Below, one piece after another: positions 46,466 to 60,900 of a stretch of 64,000 nt of DNA. This DNA is from Triplophysa rosa (taxonomy: Eukaryota; Chordata; Actinopteri; Cypriniformes; Nemacheilidae). The position numbers were made by a program, and so were the translations under genes. A model generated the notes under the pieces. The model made no database searches. It was not told where the DNA came from and was given only the letters and a program-made list of their open reading frames with translations. The stretch's first letter is position 1; every line of letters begins with the position of its first letter. Location of the stretch: NCBI RefSeq assembly GCF_024868665.1, contig NC_079908.1:7922345-7986344 (forward strand), given 5' to 3'.

Positions 46466-46764
46466 CCTTTAAAGGAAAAGCTCGCCTAAAAATTAAACTT
46501 TTGTGATCATTTACTCACCCTTAAGTTGTTACAAACCTGTATACACTATTTTGTTATGTATAACACAAAATAATATATTTCAAACAATGTAGGTAACTAA
46601 ACAGTTCTGGGCACCATTGATTTTTTTACTACTATAGTAGTCAATAGTGCCCCAAAACTGTCTATATTTTTTGTGTTTAGCCAAACAAACAAAAAACAGG
46701 CTTGAGACAACTTGAGGGTGAGTAAATGATGACAGAATTGTATTTTTTAAAACTATCCCTTTAA
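46466..46764. mobile_element. Palindromic MITE of the 'GGGATAGTTCACC' family
   Basis: The left part has 'tcatttactcacccttaagttgt', mirrored on the right by 'acaacttgagggtgagtaaatga', and the element ends 'aactatccctttaag'. Confidence 0.8.
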
Positions 46765-46904
46765 GATATGTATGAATTGCCCTATAATCTGCATCATTAA
46801 TACATGTTTGAACACCTTGTTTTATTATTCTAGACCAAACAGCAAAGAGTAAAACAGATCTTAAGAAATAAGAAGCAATAACCACAACATGTGTCAATTG
46901 GACA

Positions 46905-48736
46905 TTTAATCTTTATTTAAAGGGTGAAAGAGAAACACTATAACTAGAAAGTAGCCAATTGTGAGGGGAACACCACTGCCAACACAACAAATACCAACAA
47001 ATGTAAATGTAATTTGTTTTAGAAACCCTAAATAAACTACAACATCCCATTCAAAATGTGCCTATCACCCACCCTCCCACTACTTCCCCTCTATTTACCA
47101 CGCTCTTCATGTGGATTCCATCCAAAGCAACTGATCCAGCCTTCTGGTTCCTTGCTCTGCTCCTTTTAACACCAAAAAAACTCATCTCAAAACAAAACAG
47201 CCTGGATCCCTTCTGCGCGCATCATTGGGTCTCCACGAAAAAAAGAATGAATTTGGTTTTAGAGAAGCCAATTAAGACATGGGGTATCCTTTTCTGTGTT
47301 TAACTCCTTTAATTGCGGTTTGGTGGGGGTTGGGGTTGGGATCCTCTCCTATGGTTCCCGCTCCCGGTAAAATGATCCCGCTCCATGTATCCATCCTTAT
47401 CCTAATCCTAATCCTGATCCTGAACTGATCCAATGATCCGGCTCCAAGGATCGGGACACTGTGAGCCCCTCCTCCAATCCAAACCTTTGAATACCGGCAA
47501 AATCAAAGAGAGGGAGGTAACAAGTTAGAATCACAGCTAAATGAAGAGCTTCTGTTATCTATCATTGTTTCTAGAAATTGGAGCGGTCTTTGTTTTTCTC
47601 CCCTGTGTAAACGATAAAAAAGGATACCAGACTATGATATGCCCTGGAAGTAACTTAGAGCACCATTTAAACACGTTATATTGTGCTTATAAATTGAAAA
47701 AACAAGCATAACTCACTGCACAAAAGACACTTTCCTTGAACAACTGCAGAAGCTTTTGTTTGAATTGGTTTATAAATCTACATGGGGTTCAATAGAGGAC
47801 AAATCCCAGCACATTCTGGACAACAGGCAAAAATGATTTTGGATTTAAACACGAAACGCTCAAAACTGGAAAAAAAGCTGTCTTAATGTATGCACAAGCT
47901 TTGCAACATCCAGACAGTACGCATGCACGCTTAAGCAGCAATGACCAGTGAGAAAAGGTAAATAAAAAAAATGGGAAAGGAAGTGTTGTGAAGGGGGGGA
48001 AATGGCAAAGCAAAACTAATGTGTTACCGAACTAAGCAATTCCAGAGTACTGGACGTCTTTAGAAAAATAAAAACTGCCTTTTTGTTGAAGGTGACTAAA
48101 GCTGCTTGCTGTCATACCATTGCCTCAAATGAAATGCCTGCTCCTCCTCCTCCAAAAACGCTTTATCCTAATATGAATGAACTGTGCTTCAAAATCCTTT
48201 ATTCCAAAGCTTTCTTTAATCCTGCTCTTCTGTTGTCTATAGAAAGACATGAAAAGGTAAAAAATAGAACATTTTGCAACAAAATAAAAAAAATTCTCAC
48301 CCCAGAAAATGTCAAAAACGAACAACGTTAACAAAATAAAACAGTATCATATTAATCCTTCAAAACAGAACTATTTAAAGCATTTCAACATGTTTCTTGT
48401 TTCAAATATAGTACAAGGGATGAGTTTAAAGATCCAGTTTAAATGTGAATGCAAGACGAAGACATGACAGGGTCATGGGATAGAAGACAACAAAAAAAGA
48501 ATCGACAGGGAAGGAAGAGAGAGAGAAAGGAGAACATCCGTTAATCTACTCTTAGCTGTGTTTAGCAAATAAAAATCAAATTTTGGGATTTTATTTGATA
48601 AAGATGAGAGAAAGCAATCTGGGGAAAGTGGAAAGACAAAATGAATCGAGAGAGCAATGAAGTACAACAGTGGGTCCAGTAGAAGGTGACACAGGGTGTA
48701 TGATTGTGGCCAGCCTATTAGCTGTGAAGTGGATGT
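46905..48736 (-). promoter_or_regulatory. srsf1: srsf1 3' UTR (long)
   Basis: About 1.8 kb lies between the srsf1 stop and a possible AATAAA on the minus strand near 46911. SRSF1 3' UTRs are unusually long and conserved in vertebrates and take part in autoregulation. A striking block at 47340-47475, read on the minus strand, has serial GGATCA/GGATTA/GGATAA words. No coding frame is supported. Confidence 0.6.
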
Positions 48737-50571
48737 TTAGGTGCGGGAACGAGAGCGGCTGTGGCGGGGCGAGTAACGGGGTGATCCTCGGCTGCGGCGT
48801 GGTGAGTAGCTGCGACTGCGGTTGTTGCTCCGGCTGCGACTTCTGCTGCGGCTGCGAGAGCGCGAGCGCCCGTAACTGGGGCTGCGCGGGCCATCCACTT
48901 TTACGCGGATGTAAGCCGTTTCCCCCTGAGGAACACACAATTGGAACGGTTTCTAATGGGGAACTTTCATTCACGGTTACCAAAATCTAATTTATGGCTC
49001 ACTTGATGTAGACTTTTTTTGTAGATTTACGAGCGCTATCCCAAATTACAGTGGTTCTTTATGTACATGGCCCACTTACATTCAAAAGATCCATTCCATG
49101 GATCCTTCTAGTCCATGTTGCTCCATCATGGGTCTCTGACATCAATCTTACCTTGAAATTCCCAAATCCTTAAGCTATGCCCTGTCCTGTCCAATGGCGG
49201 TCTACATTTATAAACTCACACCTACCTCGTGTGACCGGAACTTAGTGTTATCCAGCTTTCGAACGGCGTAGGTCATGTCTTCTTTGCGCACAAACTCCAC
49301 AACGCCGGTGCCATCCCGGAATACGTCAGCATAACATACATCACCTGCTTCACGCATGTGATCCTTAAGGTCCTGCCAGCTGCCACTAGGAGGAAGTCCT
49401 GGAAAAAAATATGTTTGTTAAAATCGTATACACAAAAAAAGAATCCTGTTGTGGCATTCCTTATTGTTAATCAGAATCAAAAACAAAATGAAGTAGTTCT
49501 CAGATTTCTTGAAAGACCTGTTTTGAGAACAGGAGAAGGACAGAGAAATTTTTATATGACCAGTCTACTCATCTACTTACCTGACACTATGACCCTGTAC
49601 TCAGAGCGCCTAGATGGGGGGCCATATCTGCCTCTTGGAGCTCCAACGCCCCCGCCACCACCTCCACCTCCACCTCCACCTCTTCCACCTCCCCTTCCAC
49701 TCCTTGGGAACTCCACTCGAAGGCGATAGCCATCATAGTCATAGCCATCTCGTCCGTATACAGCATCCTCTGCATCCCTAAATAGTAAATACATACTAAA
49801 TAAACAGGTGACATGGTACATTTCCCTGCTGCAGTGTTTACACAAGTCTTAAAAATAAAATAGAAACCATCACAGAAATTCCAGTGGATTTAATGGGAAT
49901 TGTAGCGATTCAACAAAAACTGTAATAGTCTTTGTGGGTCTCTCTGGTAATGTATTGGGTTTGAATGGTGGGATAATTATCAGGTGGATGGCAACCAAAA
50001 GAAAACCATTAAATCCTACCAAAACACACAACATAAAGACGTTTTGTAATGGTTTTCATGTTACACAACTTTTTTGTATTTAATTTTTTCGTCTGCAAAA
50101 TACAAACACAATTTTTTTTTATTTTGTTTGATACTGGTCCATATGACAGGTACATTTAACGGCTACTTTCAAACTTATGCTTAAAAATATACAAACACAA
50201 AATGTACTAAACTAGCATTTGTAAATAGGAAATCACAATTAAACCATAAATTAAAGATATTCATTAGTGGTGTTTTAAAATGATTAACATCTGATAACTG
50301 CTGGATTTCAATACTGCACGCTGATCACGTAAGTTAGATCCATGTAACAGTTAGGAAAGATCCGTTTGGCTTGTGTTTACCTCGGATCTTCAAACTCCAC
50401 GAATGCAAACGGCGGACCCCCTCTTCTGTTTTTAAGGTCGATATCCCGAATCGCTCCGTATTTATAAAACACATCCTCCACGTCCTTGGTGCGAATATCG
50501 GGGGGTAAATTACCCACGTAAATCCGACAGTCGTTGTTTCCTGCAGGGCCTCGGATTACACTGCCGGACAT
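48737..50571 (-). CDS. srsf1: Serine/arginine-rich splicing factor 1 (complete)
   Basis: Nuclear SR protein (ASF/SF2) for constitutive and alternative splicing, export and translation. Exons: 50381-50571, 49581-49777, 49226-49398, 48737-48925, joining to 249 codons plus TAA (human 248 residues). RRM1 has RNP2 RIYVGNLP and RNP1 [13 protein letters not shown] glycine-rich hinge ([12 protein letters not shown] type) follows. RRM2 is the pseudo-RRM with the invariant SWQDLKDHM motif, and the C-terminus is an RS domain with an uninterrupted run of RS dipeptides. The start is [15 protein letters not shown]; an in-frame ATG two codons upstream is ignored because MSG is conserved. Poly-proline shadows on the other strand come from the Gly-rich hinge. 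Confidence 0.97.
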
Positions 50572-50830
50572 TTTCAACTTGAAGATACGCTAACAATGTT
50601 GAGAACTAGATATGTCCGTCAGCTGACATAAAAAAAACAATATATGAGTACTGCGTATGTATACGTTTATCAATCAAAGCTACAATTTATCTTTCAATAC
50701 GAGAACGGAAAAACAATAAGATCCTTTACAATATGGCGCCGACACTTTCACCCTCAACAACACACACTCGCGCCTGCGCAGTAAACGGAGCTACGCCGCG
50801 CGGAGTGATACGAGCCTGACAGAATTGTGA
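50572..50830 (-). promoter_or_regulatory. srsf1: srsf1 promoter with NRF1-like site
   Basis: Upstream of the srsf1 start. An NRF1-type motif GCGCCTGCGCA is at 50770-50780, and a YY1-like 'aatatggcgccg' near 50730. CpG-rich relative to surroundings and without a TATA box. Confidence 0.5.
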
Positions 50831-51578
50831 AATATTTCAAATTATTTGTGCGAGACGCGCACTAAAAGAAATACATATGTTTTTAACTTGCTTTAACATA
50901 TTCTATCTGATATCACTATTCGCTTTCCATTGCCTGTGTTATAAAAATTGACGTGTCTTTCTGGCTCCAAAAGCATTTACTGGAGAACTTGTACAATTTG
51001 TTAAATCAATACAGGTGGTATTTAATAAGGTTTAGTAGTATAATAAAGCTTTGCCTGAATATTATGGCACAGAACAAAAACACATTTCAAACTGTGGGAT
51101 TCATGGACAAAAATGCAACATTATTAAATGTAGTTAATAACACAGGCTACTATAAAAAAATGAAGAAAACTGTAAATAAGATCATTAAAAAAAACCTAAA
51201 CATTTCTGGTTATTTTGATAATGTGTTAGGTAGAAATTTATTTTGGGTTATGGCTTTGATAACAACGTTACTCAAAATGAATAAGAAAAATACAGTAATA
51301 AAACAGAAATATCCAGTGTTACAGAATGCAAACAGAATAATTTTTCATTTCATTCAAATATTTGAGCATAGCTCTAGTACAACCGAAGCAGCATCGATAT
51401 ACATCCTAGAATTCACACCATGACATACTTTGATGTAGCATTACAGTATTTTTCTAATTTGATGACTCTGCTACACCCTGACATAATAAATATAACATTT
51501 ACACATGCTGTCTTTTAAAGAATTTGTAAAACCACATCACTCTTTGCAAGTGCAGCTGTCTGTGTGCATACACCCTCT
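50831..51578. other. srsf1-pigs intergenic region and pigs 3' UTR
   Basis: AT-rich; the 156-codon open frame at 50953-51423 is lysine/asparagine-rich, a composition expected from AT-rich noncoding DNA, and has no splice or family support. The part next to 51579 is pigs 3' UTR. Confidence 0.5.
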
Positions 51579-54500
51579 TCAGTCATTTTTGGCTTGCTTT
51601 TCTGCTCGCATCTGCCTAGTTTCTTTCACAATTTTCAGCAGCGAGAGTACAATAGGTACACACATGGGTAAGAAAAGAGGAATGTAGATGGCAAACTTCT
51701 GATCATCTGGAAAATAGAGAAGATGCAAAAGTGATGGGTTGAAAAAGGCCCTCTCTGAAGCCAAAATGGCTTCCCGGCTGTACTGGAGTGCAAATGCCAA
51801 GTTCCCAGCCTCCAACTCGGCGACAGCAGACTGTAGTGAGGACACTGCACTGGAGACCTGTGCAAAAAGTTATAGCAATTTTAGAATTCATTCAGTTTTC
51901 AATGTGTATGATAAACGAAGAATAAGTCTGTGCGGATCCCTACCTGCTGAGCGATATTATCATTGATGACAATGTTACCTATCTGGTCGAGCAGCTGAGC
52001 AAGGGAGGTGATGGTGGTGCTGGCCGTGGCTATGTTCTCAACGCTGCGGCTCCAAAGGAGTCGGTCCAGCTCCCAATCAGCCAATCCAGCACTGCCTGGA
52101 CTCTGCAGCATGAAACCTGGAGGAGGATGTGTGTGCTGCACACCCAACATAAGTCTGAAAATGCAGTGAGGGACAGAAAACGACAGAAAAGTGAAAGTAG
52201 AGGGTAAACATACATTAGTCTATTTTGCAAATAGCATTTTATAAAGCTGCCAAACACCCCTCAAAACAATACACATTCAGATGCCTCTCTTATTTAAGAT
52301 AAATACAAAAAATGCAATATGTATCAAAGCGATATGCTGATTGTTTTAAGACAATGCTTTAATGCACCAATAAAATGTTTTAATATCTTTTATTTGCACC
52401 TTTCCTGCCTTAAAATGTTCTCTCTCAAGGTTGAGCTGCCTTAATTCCTTTCTGAAATCTTAAATCCGTTTAAATTCTGTTTCATTTTTCAGTGAAAGAT
52501 CTATTTATTTGCGCTCATTTACATACAAAAGGTTTCATTAAAATATTGAGTGTTGTCAAATCTTTAAAAAAATAACTGTAATTGGAAATGTTAATGTTAG
52601 TGAACCTAGTATTGCACTGAATCACGAGCTTAGCATACTGTTACATCCCTACAATATAATAAACAAATACTGTCATAGATATATAAAAGCAAACAGACAA
52701 TTACTAACCGTAATTGTGCCAAGAATACACCCATTACTTTAGTCATATTAATGTTTATGTCTACAGGAAGTTGAGCTTCAGGTCCATACATGTCATTCAC
52801 ATTGTACACCTGAGGATATAGATAAAAAAGATCAAGTTTATAACACAGATCTGTTTATAACATGCATCATTGCACATGAAATAACACATCTACCGTTAAT
52901 ATTAATATACCATGATCCCACCCCAGCGGGGGCTGTGAAAAGCATTGGAGGGCACCTCCCGTTTTCTGCGGTCTCTGATGAAGAGAGGAGAGTGGTGGGC
53001 ATCTGGCACATACAGCAGGAAGTTCAATACAGGGTTAGAGGAAGCTGCATTGGAACCTGTGAGTGAGAGAATAAAAAAAGAAGAGTAAACTGGAGTAAGT
53101 GTGCAAACTCAAACTATTCATCTAATTCAATGTTCTAATGCCCAGGCAAAATCTCACCTAGTCTGGCCTCCACAGGGTTAATGACATGTGACAGACTGTC
53201 TGCACTGAGTGTGTATGCAGATACACTGTTGTCAAATCGAGGGTTAACACCCAGAACAGCATAATACAGAATCTGAAAAGAAAAACTTGCCTCAGATTTT
53301 GCTTCTTTTGCTTCAGATCATGTGTAAAAACATTTTATGATAAACCACAGAATATTATCCAGTTAAAAAAAAAGTATTAGGAACAACTATGTACCTGGGA
53401 GTCAACAGAAAAGTTAGCTATGGGGGCAAGTTTATTCAGTAAAGGTTGAATGTAGCTATGAACGGCACCCTCGATATTCCAGTGAACATTGTGTGACATT
53501 GGGTCTGGGTTGAGCAGGCTAAATGTGATCTCATAGCCTAAGACACCAAAGAAGAAAAGGAAGACAGCGCTCAGATATGTCCATCGACAGTCTGATCACA
53601 AGTAAATGCAAAAACAGTGTTAACAGGTATCGGTCCAAAGAAGCTGAACACCTGTGATCAGATCATCTTAAATGATAATGCTACAGGACAAAAACAAGAG
53701 TAACAATCCTCACCCGGACTGGATTTAATGGCCCTCATGCTATCTGCCATACTCTCCTTAGTCACTTTGGCTAAGCGGACACGGTCGCTCAGAGCGGCTA
53801 TAATATCCTGGTGACTGAAGGACATGGTGTTCACTATCTGCTCCACTTGTGGATCCAGACTAGAAAGGACCTCCTTTAAAGTCCACGTACTTCTAATGGG
53901 AGTGGAACGAAGCAGTGCAGTGCGTCGTTGCCCCACATACACGTTCACGTCCTGAGATCAAACAGCCAGAAAGCATTTAATTAGGTTTCAGTGATTATGT
54001 TTATGTTTTCAGTGTATGCATGCCCTGGATCTCACTTGTGGCAATAAGGTGGAGGACTCCGGGATCACATACACAACCACGGACCCACATGCACTTTCTG
54101 TGAGCATATGTAGAGAAAGATCCGCCTCTGTGCAGAGAGAGGAAAAGGGATTTGTAAATTTGGTTAATATTATTTATTTACAAATGAATACACTTGTTTA
54201 TCCTACTGATGGCATTACATGAGCTCTATATGCCAACAACTTTAAACAAATCTGTGCCTCCCTAACAATCCTCTTTATTATTGATTCAATCGAACATGGG
54301 TCATTTTACACACATGCTGGATTCTCCAAGGCAAAGAAAGTATGCTAAAAACTCCCTTGTGGCCAAAGATAATGTCTCTACCTGCCGCACTGGGCTGATT
54401 CAAGGCATCTTCCTCCATTATAGTGGCAATGCGGTATTTGGTTTCAAATTTGTACCGCAAACCTGTTTTACCTGAAAAGTAAATAGAAAATGTGTTTTTA

Positions 54501-55231
54501 ATCAATCCCCTTGTGGAAAATAGTTGTTTGTGGCATGGCTTTTGAATAGTTTGAATGAAGAAAGCTGTCACTGACCATCCACGTCATGCTCTTTTTCATT
54601 AACATGGCTTAGTGGAACCTTTTTCTGCTGTTCTGGGGTCAGTGTGCCCCGAGAGAAGACCACCTCTATATCAACACTTAGCTGGAGCTGGGAAACACAC
54701 CCAAAGGAAATGCACATTTAAATTATCACAGTTAAAAAAAACATGATTCATATTAAACAAAGGTTGAACTTCCAGACTGTGTACCCGTAGCGTGGCGAGC
54801 TCGCTGATCTCAGAAAACGGCAGCCAGGCGCGGTACGTCTCCGTGGTCTTCCACCATAAAGGGATGCCCACCACTATCACCACTGCAGCGATGGCAAGGG
54901 CAGCATATCGCCCTCGCTGCTTTTCTGCACCGCGAAACATTAAGGATGGATTAGCAATCGATTACAATTTTATATAAAAGATAAGACATGGGCTGAGGTT
55001 ATGCTAGTATTAACGCACATAAGAGTTACAAAACTGTCATTTCAATTGACCAAATCTCAACACATATAAGCCAGCGATACATTAGCATTTCACGTCATAA
55101 TTCCGCTAATTAACAAACAGTGAAGGCAGTGAGTAACAATTAAAAATGTTTGAAAAAAATCTCGATTAACGCGTAATAAAATCGTATGAATAAACACTGT
55201 AATGTTACCCACCGAGCTGCAGGGCAGCCAT
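51579..55231 (-). CDS. pigs: GPI transamidase subunit PIG-S (complete, 12 exons)
   Basis: Subunit of the ER GPI-transamidase complex that attaches GPI anchors to proteins. Exons: 55213-55231, 54785-54924, 54576-54687, 54382-54471, 54036-54097, 53714-53951, 53395-53537, 53158-53272, 52911-53056, 52709-52809, 51944-52154, 51579-51857. They join to 1656 nt, 551 codons plus TGA (human 555). Topology fits the family: a short cytosolic N-terminus (MAALQLEKQRGRY), a first membrane helix ([18 protein letters not shown]) followed by [15 protein letters not shown], a long lumenal domain, and a C-terminal helix ([18 protein letters not shown]) with a basic cytosolic tail (RAEKQAKND). The first exon has only 19 coding bases; its frame is proved by the join to exon 2. 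Confidence 0.96.
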
Positions 55232-55385
55232 TGCTGTTTGACAATACTACCGCAAGGGCCACTATTGGAGGACACTATCCAATCAGAGGCTAGATCGTCC
55301 AGGGACGTCCAATCACAGTTAAAAGGAAGACTTTGGTTGTAGCCAATAAGCTCTATCTAATTCATTTTATTTCCGGTTTGCGCTT
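55232..55385 (-). promoter_or_regulatory. pigs: pigs promoter region
   Basis: Upstream of the pigs start: reversed CCAAT boxes (ATTGG at about 55264) and an ETS-type TTTCCGG near 55370. No TATA box is placed. Confidence 0.4.
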
Positions 55386-56528
55386 TAAAATGAGCAAACG
55401 GGGCTGTTTAAATATTTAAAAAAACTAAAAAAAACCAAGATGGTTATTTTATTTTAAATAAAATTAAAACATTTATTTAAACAAAGAATTTGATTTATTT
55501 CATAACAAATATATATATACATTTTTTTATTAAAAATGTAGTTAGTTTCCAAAATAAGTCCTTAAAATAATGCTGTTAACTGCAAGCATAATAATGAACA
55601 GGTTCTGAGGTTTTTAATTATTTTATTTTAGTTGTTACTATTTGACACACAAAGTGCTTAAAGAACAATATCACGTCACAATATCACATTTTTTGTCAAC
55701 AGAGCAGTCCGCCCCGCCGTTTACGCCAATAAAATCATATTATTCATTTAGCACTGTGTCACAAATAAGGGGAGGAGAGGAACAGCTTGGTACAGTCAAG
55801 CACACAATTACAACAGAGCACAATTTCAAAATAAATCCCATGTTTTCAAACTAATATTGTTAGTATTTTATATTAAATCTTTTGAACAGTATGCACACAG
55901 CCCAGACAATGCATTACTATTAAATGTGAACACAACACAAAATAATATTTCTGAATGTCTGGTGGAGCTAATCACATTAACCTTGCTGTCATGCTGCCAG
56001 TGTTTAATACAAGACTACTGAGCAATTCTGTATATATTACTCTGTTTCTTTCCTACATAATAAACCAACCCTGATGGCATTCAATGACTCGCACTCCAGC
56101 ACCATGTCATCCACACAAGACACAAAGTCTTTATTATGAGTCCATGCTGCACTGAAAAGGAATGTGAAGAGTCAACTAGAGCGGCTGGTGCCTGAATTTG
56201 GAATGATGTTGGAAAAAAGGCTGAATCACATGTTCATACATAATTTAAAACCAGCTACAGGTGCACAAAAATACTGTCTCTTTAATCATAGCATGAAATC
56301 ATCCCCAGAACTTTTAAAAAATAATATTTTTAATCTCCTGCGTTACTTTCTTTATCTCGCTTTTCTAAAGTTTAATACATTTTAAATAGTTACAATATGA
56401 GACATTGCAATGACAACCCTAAAGTACAGAAGACAGCGCAGGCCTGTGATTGGTCGGTGACAAGACGGGTAGCAGCTGTGCACTATACTATTGGCTGGCG
56501 GAAGCTGGAACGTTGCAATACAGGTTGT
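55386..56528 (-). other. Intergenic DNA and aldoc 3' UTR
   Basis: The section nearest 56528 is the aldoc 3' UTR, with a possible minus-strand AATAAA at 56130-56135. The remainder is AT-rich with no gene seen. Confidence 0.5.
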
Positions 56529-58075
<1,547 letters not shown>

Positions 58076-58310
58076 CTGTTAATGATGAGAAGAGCTTTTA
58101 TTAGAATTAAACAGCCATATTAGCACTAACAAATTATTTAAGAATCCTAATATTATTTTTAAAGCTGAACTTTCTGTACTAAAGCAAACTTTTTGGATTA
58201 AAAGTAAAAAAAATCTGTGGTGAAAACATCTCCTTACCTTAATTTATAATAATAATTTAAAATTTGATCTGTCAACTACAATTTTTCCGGAAATAGTCAT
58301 TTGAATTTAA

Positions 58311-58531
58311 AGGTCCAGTGTATGAAATTTAGCGGCATATAGTGGTGAGGTTGCGAATTGGAACCAACGGCTCACTCCACCCCCCCCTTCAAAGCATTAA
58401 GGTGGCGGACACAGAACTAAGATGTTGCATGCTGTATATAGATAGAAATAACTCATCATACTAAGGTTAAAATGTCTTTATACACCTCTGAAGACAGTTC
58501 TAGATCTTCCACAAGATGACACATCGGACCT
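58311..58531. mobile_element. TTAA-flanked 221-bp MITE
   Basis: TTAA at 58307-58310 and 58532-58535. Ends AGGTCCAGTGT on the left and AGGTCCGATGT (reverse complement) on the right. Confidence 0.85.
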
Positions 58532-58535
58532 TTAA

Positions 58536-59190
58536 TCCAAGTAAAGATAAATTTTAACAAAATGATTTCTAATTTGTAAATCGCTTTGGATGAAAGTGTC
58601 TGCTAAATAAATAAATGTAAATGTAAGTATGTAAAGTAACCTGCAATTTTATGTTTTCGACAGAGATGGCAATAGAGAGGCAATAGTTATGAATTGCAGA
58701 TTTAACTGAATTTAAAATCAGACAATGTATATAAAGAAATTTGGAACAAGATAAGTGTAGTTTAAAAAAGCATATTTGTGAAAAATATTTTAATAAAACT
58801 AGTTATTATAGTTATGATTAAGAAAACAGTGTTGCACTGTAAATAAAGCAAAAAAAGCTAAATTGCACAATAATCTATATAGCAAACCTGGCTATAGAAG
58901 CCTTGCATACATACAGAGTTTGCAGCAAACATTAACGACTGCCTTTAACCTGATAATCTCATCCTAATCCTCTACCTGCGGAGTTATTTATGAACTCTAT
59001 TCTTTTCTCCTGATAAGCACTGATATACAATACGAGCTAAGAGCTACTGGGGGTTTCAATAGATACCAGTGGCTCATTTTTTACATGAAAACCACTTACA
59101 CTGAGGAACATTTTCTAAATATACCTACAGTGATTATACTTTTTTTGTATGTATATCAAGTCAAATGTATTGTGTGGCAATTGGCAAACA
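58536..59190. other. aldoc intron DNA with a SINE tail
   Basis: A SINE/L2-type tail at about 58575-58625 ('aaatcgctttggatgaaagtgtctgctaaata'). No exon; the first two aldoc coding exons are not here. Confidence 0.5.
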
Positions 59191-59194
59191 TACT

Positions 59195-59480
59195 ACACAG
59201 GTCTGTCAAATGATTAATCGTGATTAATCGCATCCAGAATAAAAGTTTGTGTTTACATAATATATGTCTGTGTAGTATGCATATTAATTTTGTTTTTATA
59301 AAAACATTCACATACTTGTATATATATTTTAGAAAAATATTTAAAAAATACTAAACATCTATAATTTAAATTATTGGTAAATATTAATAAATACTTATTT
59401 CCTAAATCGCTATACATGTATGTATAAGTGTATTAGTTTATAAATACAAAATTAATATGCACAGTACACGGACATATATA
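59195..59480. repeat. Interspersed repeat with 'gattaatcgtgattaatcgc' end
   Basis: Contains the word 'tgattaatcgtgattaatcgcatcc' (broken here by length limits), followed by 'aaagtttgtgtttacataatatatg' and an inverted 'acatatataatgtaaacat' near 59472. I do not assign a family. Confidence 0.45.
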
Positions 59481-59893
59481 ATGTAAACATAGGGCTACGA
59501 CGATATATACAGTATATATATCGCACTTCACACGAATTATACCTGTCTAGGTCGATTCTGAAATCGCAAAGGCTTCGATTCTGTGTTTTATGCACAGCTC
59601 TTCTGTGTACTACGGCTCTTTGATAAGTAGGAAGTACTGCTCGATCTAAAATCATTGATATATACTATATATACTATATGATTGAGTCGTTTATAACGTG
59701 CATTTGAAAAAGCAACACTCGTCAAACAGCATCATTATAAATATACTTCATTATCATGAAAATACCTGAAAAGGTTTGAAGAACAGCAATAGAATATGAC
59801 CATTTCCTCGAATTACGTGTAATCTTCTTCTGCGTTACATATTCAGAGTTTCTGCGCTAGAGTGCCCTCTGGCTTTCGGATGTGGCGGCATTT
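59481..59893. other. aldoc intron DNA up to the DIRS element
   Basis: No exon or RNA gene recognised. It ends at the DIRS terminus. Confidence 0.4.
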
Positions 59894-60226
59894 AACGTCT
59901 CGGTTACGTTTGTAACCTCGGTTCCCTGATGGAGGGAACGAGACGTTGTGTCGAACCGACAGATGGGGTTCGTCCCTGAGAACCAATCGCTTCCGACTAC
60001 TTAGAAAAGGCCAATGAAAATTGGCGAATGAAATTTGCATGCCGGACTCCGCCCCCGGAAATCCAGGTATAAAAGGGAGACGGCGTGCTTCATTCATTCA
60101 CCTTTGTTCTGAGGAACCTGAGACCTCTCACGTCTGCTGCAGAGAACAGCACGTGTTGTGGCAAGAGGACACAACGTCTCGTTCCCTCCATCAGGGAACC
60201 GAGGTTACAAACGTAACCGAGACGTT
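59894..60226. repeat. Right terminal repeat and probable internal complementary region of the DIRS element
   Basis: Arm 1 starts AACGTCTCGGTTACGTTTGT and arm 2 ends with its exact complement. The 215-bp spacer contains inverted CCAAT boxes (60011-60026: 'ccaatgaaaattgg') and a TATA box TATAAAAG (60068-60075) pointing right, into the element on the strand opposite to the RT. In DIRS elements the right terminal repeat is known to drive antisense transcripts, so this fits. Confidence 0.8.
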
Positions 60227-60900
60227 CCCTTTCTGTCGGTCTCTCGACGTTGTGTCGAACCGACAGATGGGGTTCCAATGGAAAACGCCATAACACTGTG
60301 CCCTGTCACAATCTCAACGAAGCGACGGTGACTGGCCTGGGCGTGTCAGCCGTGAGCGCTACCGCGAAATTTGTTACCTACCAGTGGGTAGGTAGGGGTC
60401 CCAGAGCTTTCTTGAAAGGTGGGAAGGCCCCTACCTTCGGCCTCACAGGCGGCGGCCTTGTTTCTCTAACAGCGAGAAGCCGCCCGGAACCGTAAGGCCA
60501 CTGGGTAAGCGCTACTTCCTCAAGTGGGGGATGCGCTACAGAGACCACTTCCTACCGCAGCGAGGAGTATAGTGGAGATACCAACATGGTCTCACCGATG
60601 GGGGAGAACTCATGGGAAGAAAGTGCGGCTAAAGAGTAAACCGCGAGGTGGAAGTCCACCTGGGGAGGTCATGAGTTACCAAGGTGGGAACCAGCATGAG
60701 GATACATCAGACGGAACCGCCCTACTGGGGGGTTGCAACGTCTGGTAGCACTAGGTCCGGTTACAGCTATGTTGCGAATAACTCCGGAGATACCCGGCCT
60801 AAGGGGAAGGGCTGCTCTGCCCAGCCCGCCCGCAGGAGGTGCTTGCTAGTGATGGATGGAGTGCCTGTTCTTCACCCAGTGGGGGAAGAAGGGAGGCTAG

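Noticed and set aside
50953..51423. 156-codon K/N-rich plus-strand ORF
   Set aside because: AT-rich composition alone yields such frames. No homology, promoter or splice signals.
58076..59893. Search for the first two aldoc coding exons
   Set aside because: No segment resembling the conserved aldolase N-terminal regions or ending in the GIK codons was found on the minus strand.
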